A DNA stretch of 11,570 nucleotides, taken from positions 1-11,570 of the forward strand of contig JAICSB010000056.1 of NCBI GenBank assembly GCA_025937115.1, given 5' to 3'. The stretch comes from Pseudonocardiaceae bacterium. GTDB taxonomy: Bacteria; Actinomycetota; Actinomycetes; Mycobacteriales; Pseudonocardiaceae. Position 1 is the stretch's first letter; each line of letters opens with the position of its first letter. Of this stretch, positions 6,936-11,570 are shown piece by piece. Made by a program: the position numbers and the translations under genes. The notes below the pieces were generated by a model. It worked only from the letters and a program-made list of their open reading frames with translations, did no database searches and was not told where the DNA came from.

Positions 6936-7724
6936 GTGCGGGTCCATGTGGTGTCCGACGTGCACGGTAACGCGGACGCGCTGGCCAGGGCGGGCGCGGG
7001 CGCCGATGCGCTGCTGGTGCTCGGGGACCTGATCGACTTCGTGAACTACCACGACCACTCCGCTGGGATTCTCGGCTCGGTGTTCGGGCCTGCTGCAGTA
7101 AGCCGGTTCGCGGAACTGCGCTCCGGCGCAGCACCGGGCCAGGCGTACGCGTTCGTGCAGCAGCTGTGGAGCCAGATCCCGGATTCCCGCGATGTCGTCC
7201 GCGAGGCCATCGTCGAACAGTATGAGCGGCTGTTCGCGGTGCTGCCCAGCCCGGCGTACGTCACCCCCGGCAATGTGGACCTGCCCGAGCTGTGGCCGCG
7301 GTTCGCGCGCTCGGGGCTACACCTGCTCGACGGGCAGACCGTCGAAATCGGCGGCCTGCGATGCGGTTTCGTGGGCGGAGGGTTGTTACCGGACGGCGTC
7401 GCCCCGCGCCGCGACCCGGTCTTTCGCTCTTACCTGCGTACTCCGCAGCAGTACGCAGGGGCGGTCGCTGCGCTCGGGCGGGTGGACATGCTGTGCAGCC
7501 ACATTCCACCCGCGGTTCCGGAGCTGCTCTACGACGTGCAGGCCCGACGGCCCGAGCTCGGCTCCGAGCAGCTGCTGATGGTGATCCGTCGGGACCGGCC
7601 GCAAATCGCGGTGTTCGGGCACGTGCATCAGCCGCTGGCCGGGCGGGTCCGGGTGGGACGGACTGAATGCGTCAATGTCGGGCATTTCCAGCGGACCGGG
7701 TCGCCGCACGTGTTGCGATGGTGA
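6936..7724 (+). CDS. Calcineurin-like metallophosphoesterase
   Basis: Predicted cytoplasmic two-metal phosphodiesterase or phosphatase of unknown substrate, 262 residues. The metal-ligand motifs appear in order: Asp8-x-His10 (SDVHGN), Gly30-Asp31 (GDLID), Asn113 (PGNVD, where many relatives have GNHD/E), His189 (CSHIP) and His229-x-His231 (GHVH). Together they give a complete set of likely ligands. The GNVD variant resembles the GNxD form in YfcE/MJ0936-like enzymes. The start is a GTG at 6936, from which MRVHVVSDVHGN opens as expected for the fold; no SD is present but a -10 hexamer lies eight bases before it. The next gene follows after 37 bp on the same strand. Starting further upstream would run into the fadD15-like gene on the other strand and adds only low-pattern residues. 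Confidence 0.85.
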   Translation: MRVHVVSDVHGNADALARAGAGADALLVLGDLIDFVNYHDHSAGILGSVFGPAAVSRFAELRSGAAPGQAYAFVQQLWSQIPDSRDVVREAIVEQYERLFAVLPSPAYVTPGNVDLPELWPRFARSGLHLLDGQTVEIGGLRCGFVGGGLLPDGVAPRRDPVFRSYLRTPQQYAGAVAALGRVDMLCSHIPPAVPELLYDVQARRPELGSEQLLMVIRRDRPQIAVFGHVHQPLAGRVRVGRTECVNVGHFQRTGSPHVLRW

Positions 7725-7748
7725 CCACTCCCGGTGGCGACGTGCGGG

Positions 7749-7754
7749 TAATCT
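7749..7754 (+). promoter_or_regulatory. -10 element (TAATCT) for leaderless START-like gene
   Basis: TAATCT ends seven bases before the ATG at 7762, again without a Shine-Dalgarno sequence. The upstream TGCGGG gives an extended -10-like context. The gene may also be read from the preceding gene's transcript. Confidence 0.45.
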
Positions 7755-7761
7755 ACGCGGC

Positions 7762-8196
7762 ATGCCCGACCATTCAACCCAGTCCATCGTCATCAACGCC
7801 GTTCCTCAGGCGATCATGGGTGTGATTGCTGACTTCTCCGCCTACCCACAATGGGCGTTGGCGGTGAAGAAGGCCGAGGTGGTGATTCCCGGCGCCGACG
7901 ATCGCGCGGAGCGGGTCAGATTCTCACTGGACGCCGGCCTGGTGAAGGACGAGTACGTGCTTGATTACGTCTGGTCTTTGGACGGGCTCACAGTCGCCTG
8001 GGAACTGGTCGAGGGCCAGCTGCAGAAGGCGCAGCACGGCTCTTATGTGCTGCAACCCGTCGGCACGGCGACCAACGTGACCTATAGCCTCACGGTCCAC
8101 CTCGCGATTCCAATGATCGGAATGATCAAGCGGAAGGCCGAGAAGGTCATCATGGACACCGCGCTGAAGGAGCTCAAGCGCCGGGTGGAGGCGTGA
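7762..8196 (+). CDS. SRPBCC/START-like lipid-binding protein (polyketide cyclase family)
   Basis: A 144-residue protein of the SRPBCC helix-grip fold, which binds hydrophobic ligands in a deep cavity; the ligand is unknown. Visible features are the N-terminal strand QSIVINAVPQAIMGVIADFSAYPQW (typical of the family's start, with the FxxYPxW turn), a central strand-rich part with SLDAGLVKDEYVLDYVW, and a C-terminal amphipathic helix (MIKRKAEKVIMDTALKELKRRVE) that closes the pocket. Length and order agree with Rv2185c-type mycobacterial proteins. No signal peptide is present, so it is cytoplasmic. Its position beside FadD15-, PimB'- and PlsC-like genes fits lipid or envelope metabolism, but that is inference. 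It ends 18 bp from the convergent membrane-protein gene. Confidence 0.85.
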   Translation: MPDHSTQSIVINAVPQAIMGVIADFSAYPQWALAVKKAEVVIPGADDRAERVRFSLDAGLVKDEYVLDYVWSLDGLTVAWELVEGQLQKAQHGSYVLQPVGTATNVTYSLTVHLAIPMIGMIKRKAEKVIMDTALKELKRRVEA

Positions 8197-8214
8197 ATTG
8201 CCGGATGGTGAGGA

Positions 8215-8508
8215 CTAAAGCTGCGCTCCGTCGTCGGGCCCTTGGGATGCCGCGTCGGATCGCAGCCCGGTCACCAGCCAGCCGATCCCGGCGGTGACGG
8301 CGAGTAGTCCCAGCGGTGTCGCCACCCGCTCACCGAGATCCACCACATTCGGCAACGCTAGCAACAGCACGCCAACGATGATCGTGAGCACGCCGCCTAC
8401 CGTTCGGGTCCGCGGTATCGGCAGTGGTGCTGGCTCCGGCGGCTCGAAATGGTCCTCATGGGCGTCGCTCGCTGGCCAGCGTGGTTGCTCCGGCTCGGTG
8501 AAGGACAA
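8215..8508 (-). CDS. Small membrane protein with two predicted helices
   Basis: A 97-residue protein of unknown function. It has an acidic, proline-rich N-terminal part (about 1-35), a first hydrophobic helix VGGVLTIIVGVLLLALPNVV (about 37-56) and a second PLGLLAVTAGIGWLVTGL (about 65-82), then a short acidic tail. The TTG start at 8508 gives the family-like MSFTEPEQP opening; the best ribosome site, GGAGAG, is about 13 bases upstream, so the start is uncertain. It is convergent with the START-like gene and divergent from the acyltransferase gene. The clear two-helix pattern and GC-rich third positions support a real gene, but no homologue is named. Confidence 0.6.
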   Translation of the reverse strand: MSFTEPEQPRWPASDAHEDHFEPPEPAPLPIPRTRTVGGVLTIIVGVLLLALPNVVDLGERVATPLGLLAVTAGIGWLVTGLRSDAASQGPDDGAQL

Positions 8509-8639
8509 CTCGAAGACACCACTCTCCGTGCTCAGGTGGGGTTCGTTGCAGGGCTGACGGTACCGGGTCCGGCATGAACTGCATGCTCTATCGAACCCGC
8601 CTGCTGACGAGCTGCGTACGGCAGGGTGGAGCGCGGCCG

Positions 8640-8668
8640 TTGTCCCCGGATACCGTGCTCCGTACGCT
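8640..8668 (+). promoter_or_regulatory. Promoter of the plsC-type gene
   Basis: TTGTCC (8640-8645) and TACGCT (8663-8668) are separated by exactly 17 bp, predicting a start near 8675 and a leader of about 33 nt that contains the AAGGGAAGGA ribosome site. The region 8509-8639 shows no other gene or obvious structure. Confidence 0.5.
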
Positions 8669-8707
8669 GGTTGGCAACGCGGCCCGCGAGGGCAAGGGAA
8701 GGATCGG

Positions 8708-9421
8708 TTGGCGGTGTTCTACTGGCTGCTCAAACATTTGCTGCTCGGCCCGTTGATGCGGTTGACCTGCCACCCGAAGGTTCAGGGTGCCGAGCATATC
8801 CCCGATCGCGGTGGCGCGATTCTGGCCAGCAATCACCTAGCGGTCGCCGACTCGTTCTTCCTGCCGCTAATGATCCGTCGCCGGCTAACGTTCTTAGCCA
8901 AACGGGAGTACTTCACCACGCCTGGGGTGCGGGGATGGCTCAAACGGCAGTTCTTCAGCGCCGCCGGCCAGATCCCCATCGACCGCTCCAGCGCGTCGGC
9001 CGCGCAGGCCGCGCTGGACACTGGGGTGCGGTTGCTAGCTCAAGGGAAGTTGCTTGGCATCTATCCGGAAGGAACTCGGTCTCCGGACGGCCGGTTGTAC
9101 AAGGGTAAGACCGGTGTTGCCCGGACGGCGCTGCAGGCCGGCGTCCCGGTGATCCCGGTCGTGATGGTGGGCACCGACAGAGTCAGCCCCCGCGGCACTA
9201 AAATGTGGCGTCCGCATCCAGTCGAAATACGATTCGGCGCGCCGCTGGACTTCTCCCGCTACGCGGGTCTGGCCGGTGACCGGTTCGTCGAACGATCCAT
9301 GGTTGACGAGATCATGTACTCCTTGATGGAGCTGTCCGGACAAGAATACGTCGACAGGTACGCGACGTCGGTGATAGACCGCGAGCCGCCTACGCCGCCG
9401 TTGGAACTGAAGGCTTCCTGA
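8708..9421 (+). CDS. 1-acylglycerol-3-phosphate O-acyltransferase family protein (PlsC-like)
   Basis: Predicted membrane-associated acyltransferase that transfers an acyl chain to a lysophospholipid such as lysophosphatidate. The 237-residue protein shows the family's blocks in order: catalytic NHLAVAD (Asn42, His43, Asp48; the HX4D motif), the FLAKREYF/GWLKRQFFSAAGQIPIDR region (62-93), YPEGTRSPDGRLYKGKTG (119-136; glycerophosphate-binding EGTR at 121-124) and VPVIPV (146-151). Length and order resemble Rv2182c. The TTG at 8708 is chosen because AAGGGA and AAGGA lie 4-8 bases upstream; a GTG at 8714 would remove two residues. FadD-type acyl-CoA could supply its donor, a plausible but unproven link. 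Confidence 0.9.
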   Translation: MAVFYWLLKHLLLGPLMRLTCHPKVQGAEHIPDRGGAILASNHLAVADSFFLPLMIRRRLTFLAKREYFTTPGVRGWLKRQFFSAAGQIPIDRSSASAAQAALDTGVRLLAQGKLLGIYPEGTRSPDGRLYKGKTGVARTALQAGVPVIPVVMVGTDRVSPRGTKMWRPHPVEIRFGAPLDFSRYAGLAGDRFVERSMVDEIMYSLMELSGQEYVDRYATSVIDREPPTPPLELKAS

Positions 9422-9453
9422 CAGGCCGCCGAACAGGTGCGGACCACTACGGT

Positions 9454-9486
9454 GAGGAAGCGGCTTTGCTGGCCAGCGCCTTCCTC
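9454..9486. terminator. Inverted repeat between convergent genes, possible terminator
   Basis: GAGGAAG (9454-9460) pairs with CTTCCTC (9480-9486), and the loop contains a ten-base palindrome GCTGGCCAGC (9468-9477). It lies 33 bp past the acyltransferase stop and 39 bp past the stop of the opposite gene. There is no T-run, so support is weak. Confidence 0.25.
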
Positions 9487-9524
9487 GTCGTACATCTGCC
9501 GGGCGACGTGCGGTTCGCTGCTGC

Positions 9525-9884
9525 TCAAGCCCTGGGTGGTACCGCCTGCTCGATGCGCCGGACCACATTGTCGGCGTCGTTGCAGGTGACAACGAGGCGG
9601 TCGAAGTGGGCACCCTCGAGGTCCACTACGACAGCGGGGCCGCCTCGGTAGACGGCTGCGAAGTCGACGACTCTTGATCCCCGGCGAGTGCAAAGCGAGA
9701 TGATTCCTGGGAAGCCGGTGCCGGGCGCCCGGATACCCCGAAGCTCCGACCAGGGCCGGTCGCTGACCCGAGCCGATCTCACTGCGGCCAGGGGGACATG
9801 GACGTCACCGCGAAACGCACCCAGCTTCTCCAACGGGGAGAGCCAGACCACCAGCTCGTCCCCGTGCACCCTCAGCTTGGCCAC
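9525..9884 (-). CDS. Conserved-looking hypothetical protein
   Basis: A 119-residue soluble protein with no signal peptide or membrane helix. It alternates short hydrophobic strands and charged turns (KLRVHGDELVVWLSPLEKLGAFRGDVHVPLAAVRSARV, then ELRGIRAPGTGFPGIISLCTRRGSRVVDFAAVYRGGPAVVVDLEGAHFDRLVV) and ends in one helix. This looks like a small beta-sandwich or PH-like fold. I recall similar actinobacterial proteins but cannot name a function. AGGAGG at 9894-9899 directly abuts an ATG at 9893; the GTG at 9884, nine bases further, has the usual spacing and is preferred (the ATG would add three residues). The frame is intact, unlike the remnants upstream of it. Confidence 0.65.
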   Translation of the reverse strand: MAKLRVHGDELVVWLSPLEKLGAFRGDVHVPLAAVRSARVSDRPWSELRGIRAPGTGFPGIISLCTRRGSRVVDFAAVYRGGPAVVVDLEGAHFDRLVVTCNDADNVVRRIEQAVPPRA

Positions 9885-10107
9885 GTCCGGCATCCTCCTC
9901 TTATCAGTCCACGCTCCTCTCTCGTCCTCATTTTCAGCAGGTCTGTCAAGCTAACGGCAGACCACAGAATAGAGTACGTCGCGTACCGATAGGCAACCAC
10001 GCGGTGGCAGCGTCCTCCCCAGCGGCGGGGGTGAGCATTTCGCGGACCACGGCGTATCGACACGACCTACGTCGGTGGACGCTCTGGTCACCTTCAAAAG
10101 CGATCGC
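9885..10107. other. Intergenic region upstream of the hypothetical gene
   Basis: No gene is supported here. On the minus strand a TTGACA (9949-9944) could be a -35 element, but no good -10 follows at the right distance. An inverted repeat GGTCTG (9940-9945) / CAGACC (9958-9963) overlaps it and could be an operator. A minus-strand TACTCTATTCT around 9980-9970 is another possible -10. Confidence 0.3.
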
Positions 10108-10530
10108 TCACCCGACAGGTTGTGGGATTATTTCTATTATTCCGGCGGCTTGAGTGGGCTGTCGCGAAATGGCCGATCATGGCAGGTCGTGGGGACGCCG
10201 AACAGGATCCACGGGCGGACCCTCCCACCACACGAGGCCAACAAATGATTCGCGGGCAACCCCACGCCGATTTTGCGACAGCCCCTGAGACCACTTGCAT
10301 CGCCATTTCTCCTCGGCGCCGAGTGTGTAGATATCATGTGCCAGCACTCGTGCCCCGGTATGTCATTGCCATCTACGTGCAGTTCCATCGCGGACCGATA
10401 CCGCACCACGGCCAGGTGGCCTGCGGTCAGTACGTCGATGCTCGTGGTCGGGACGAGACGCTTGTAGACGAGCTGACCGGAGGTGAGACGCCTGAGAATA
10501 TTCGGCTTTGCCCCATATGGCGACGGTCGG
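10108..10530 (-). pseudogene. NTF2/SnoaL-like (DUF4440-type) protein, disrupted
   Basis: Remnant of a small cone-fold protein. Reading across frames gives IWGKAEY, then LRRLTSGQLVYKRL, SIDVLTAGHLAVVRYRSAMEL, HVDGNDIPGHECWHM, then IYTLGAEEKWRCKWSQ, the usual order for this family (GDxAVV, dG, W, RWxxxWSQ). Lesions: an extra base near 10497, a missing base near 10334, and an insertion of 131 bp plus a 4-bp duplication at 10155-10289. Removing the insertion restores the ending WSQAAGIIEIIPQPVG and a TGA at 10110-10108. The N-terminus beyond about 10530 is not recognisable. The original function is unknown. Confidence 0.6.
10155..10285. mobile_element. MITE-like element, 131 bp
   Basis: The ends are imperfect inverted repeats: left TGGGCTGTCGCGAAAT..., right (reverse complement) GGGGCTGTCGCAAAAT..., 17 of 21 bases agreeing. 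TGAG flanks both sides (10151-10154 and 10286-10289) as a 4-bp target duplication. The element carries no gene. It is inserted in the C-terminal codons of an NTF2-like gene, and excision together with one TGAG copy restores that reading frame. The GGGCTGTCGC-AAA tips resemble those of DDE transposases, but no autonomous relative is present in this window and I do not name the family. The IS at 1-2248 has different ends and is not its source. Confidence 0.65.
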
Positions 10531-10970
10531 GACCCTTTCCCTGCCACTATCCACCGACCCCTCGGGCAGGCTGGCGTTGGCGTATATGGTAGGCCGCCAC
10601 GCCGGTGGGACCAGATCCTGGTCGATCTCTCCGCGCAGCAGTGGGTGTCGTCTGACCCGGCGCCGGGCCAGCGCCGGCAGCGTACGGGACCGCGGCGAGT
10701 ACCCGCCGCCCGCCCGGTGCCGCGGACAGCGCACCAGACTCGCCCAGTAGCCGCAAGAATGGCCACACCATGTTGTGGCGGCGCCCAGAGCGGTACGCAG
10801 CGCGATCTCCGCCGACCGGGAAGCAACCTTCTCTCGATAGCCGCCCACACCGCACCCGGGTCCAGGGCCGCCTTCCGTTCCTCCAGCTAGCGGGCCAACG
10901 TCAAGACGAGTGCCGCCAGGAGCGCGGCCCCGAACAGCGGCACGGGGCGACGCGGCAAGAGCGCAGGAGT
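10531..10970 (-). pseudogene. Degenerate region; possible FtsX/MacB-type permease fragment
   Basis: No intact gene is supported. On the minus strand one frame reads SAEIALRTALGA (about 10815-10780), which resembles the conserved REIALRxALGA segment after a transmembrane helix in FtsX/MacB-type ABC permeases. A second frame around 10775-10730 gives a weaker FLRLLGESGALSAAPGG, and a third frame upstream (about 10943-10897) encodes a hydrophobic run PLFGAALLAALVLTLA ending in a stop. If these belong together the gene has at least two frameshifts and a nonsense change. An ~1-kb open frame across this region mixes unrelated pieces and is not itself a gene. Confidence 0.3.
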
Positions 10971-11084
10971 TCATCTCGCCGACTTCAGTAGCGATTTGAA
11001 GTCGGCGACTGGCCCGAGGTGGGTCAGCTTGTCGGGGTTGACGATCGAGCTGATGCTGGTGATCTGACCGCCGGCGACCTCGGC
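10971..11084 (-). pseudogene. C-terminal remnant of an ECF41/SigJ-like sigma factor
   Basis: The minus strand encodes EVAGGQITSISS followed by IVNPDKLTHLGPVADF and ends LLKSAR-stop (TGA at 10973-10971). The NPDKLxHLG motif at the extreme C-terminus, after a short GGQI strand, is characteristic of ECF41-type sigma factors, whose C-terminal SnoaL-like domain modulates activity. All of the DNA-binding sigma2/sigma4 part is missing. The upstream edge merges near 11079-11084 into the epimerase remnant, so only about 35-38 codons survive. Confidence 0.6.
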
Positions 11085-11570
11085 TTCTTGGCGCCGAGCT
11101 CGGCAGCCAGCGCCGGCAGCCACTCGGCGACCGGGGCGGGATCATCGTCGACCACGTTGTAGACACCGCGACTGCCGTGCGCGACCGCCGCCGCCACCGT
11201 CGCCTCCGCCGCGTCGGCGATGTGGATGAAAGACCCCCGCCACCACCGTCGCCGACCAGCGTGAACTTGCGCCTGCGGATCATCTCGAACGTCTCCCCGC
11301 CCGGCGCGATCGATGTGCCTGGCCGTAGAACCCTCCGTAGCGCAGCACGATTCCCTCGGTCCATCGCGCACCCATGACCGCCTCCTCGAGGTGTCGGATC
11401 GCCGCCAGGTTCTCGCGCATCTCGCGCGTCGGCGCGGGGTCGAGCGGGTCCTCCTCGCTCTTCACCGGCCCGCCGGTGCGCGCGTACGAAAACGCGCCAA
11501 AGCTCTGTGCCACAAACCGCCGCACCCCCACTGCCCGGCTGAGGGCAGGTAGTCCGTGCCCTCGGTCCGC
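11079..11570 (-). pseudogene. NAD(P)-dependent epimerase/dehydratase (extended SDR), frameshifted and truncated
   Basis: Central part of a ~300-residue extended SDR-family protein, running off the window end. Pieces in order: RTEGTDYL, GVRRFVAQSFGAFSYARTG, EDPLDPAPTREMRENLAAIRHLEEAV, WTEGIVLRYGGFYG, then (new frame) TSIAPGGETFEMIRRRKF and LVGDGGG, then (new frame) SFIHIADAAEATVAAAV, GVYNVVDDDPAPVAEWLPALAAELGAKKPR. Frame breaks lie at about 11535-11546, 11320 (one C missing before AGGCACA) and 11232-11240 (one base missing in a G-rich run). After AKKPR the sequence switches to the sigma-factor tail, so about 100 C-terminal codons are deleted. The family's YxxxK site is seen only as SYART, so catalysis cannot be judged. 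Confidence 0.75.

Noticed and set aside
10137..10850. 237-codon minus-strand open frame
   Set aside because: Only the LRRLTSGQ...ECWHM section is meaningful and it belongs to the NTF2-like pseudogene; the rest is non-coding or from other remnants.
10363..11364. 333-codon minus-strand open frame
   Set aside because: It strings together a piece of the epimerase, a possible permease fragment and part of the NTF2-like gene in one frame by chance; not a single protein.
1..11570. CRISPR array, tRNA, rRNA, toxin-antitoxin or phage-defence system
   Set aside because: No regularly spaced repeats, cloverleaf or rRNA segments, and no defence-gene motifs were found on either strand.

Overview
The window is high-GC DNA from an actinomycete, most likely of the Mycobacteriales/Pseudonocardiales group. 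The reasons are strong G/C third-position bias, a PimB'-type mannosyltransferase for phosphatidylinositol mannosides, a FadD15-type acyl-CoA synthetase, an NlpC/P60 wall hydrolase and several start codons that look leaderless. From memory, the order NlpC/P60 - pimB' - fadD15 - ... - START-like protein - PlsC acyltransferase resembles the M. tuberculosis Rv2190c-Rv2182c neighbourhood. The proteins look clearly diverged from the tuberculosis ones, so the genus is left open.

Layout. (1) 1-2248: an apparently complete insertion sequence of the IS1634 type, with imperfect terminal inverted repeats, a 580-residue DDE transposase and a divergent small DUF6788-type Cys-rich passenger gene. (2) 2249-9421: a conserved core. 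It holds a small CxxC protein, a secreted coiled-coil NlpC/P60 peptidase with a well-formed promoter and a leader hairpin, PimB', FadD15 (opposite strand, stop codons overlapping those of pimB'), a metallophosphoesterase, a START/SRPBCC protein, a small two-helix membrane protein (opposite strand) and a PlsC-type acyltransferase. The theme is the cell envelope: peptidoglycan cleavage, PIM glycolipid synthesis, fatty-acid activation and phospholipid acylation. (3) 9422-9893: a conserved-looking hypothetical gene on the minus strand. (4) 9894-11570: a gene graveyard, all minus strand. It contains an NTF2/SnoaL-like pseudogene, a fragment that may come from an FtsX/MacB-type permease, the last ~35 codons of an ECF41/SigJ-like sigma factor, and a multiply frameshifted NAD(P)-dependent epimerase that runs off the window end.

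The most informative observations are in the decayed part. A 131-bp MITE-like element (10155-10285) has ~21-bp imperfect terminal inverted repeats and a 4-bp TGAG duplication. Removing it with one duplication copy restores the C-terminus of the NTF2-like gene. A deletion scar near 11080 joins the epimerase to the sigma-factor tail, an ECF41-type partnership. In the core, three genes without a Shine-Dalgarno sequence each have a TANNNT hexamer 7-8 nt before the start codon, suggesting leaderless transcripts. I found no CRISPR array, tRNA, rRNA or prophage, and no complete new multi-gene system.
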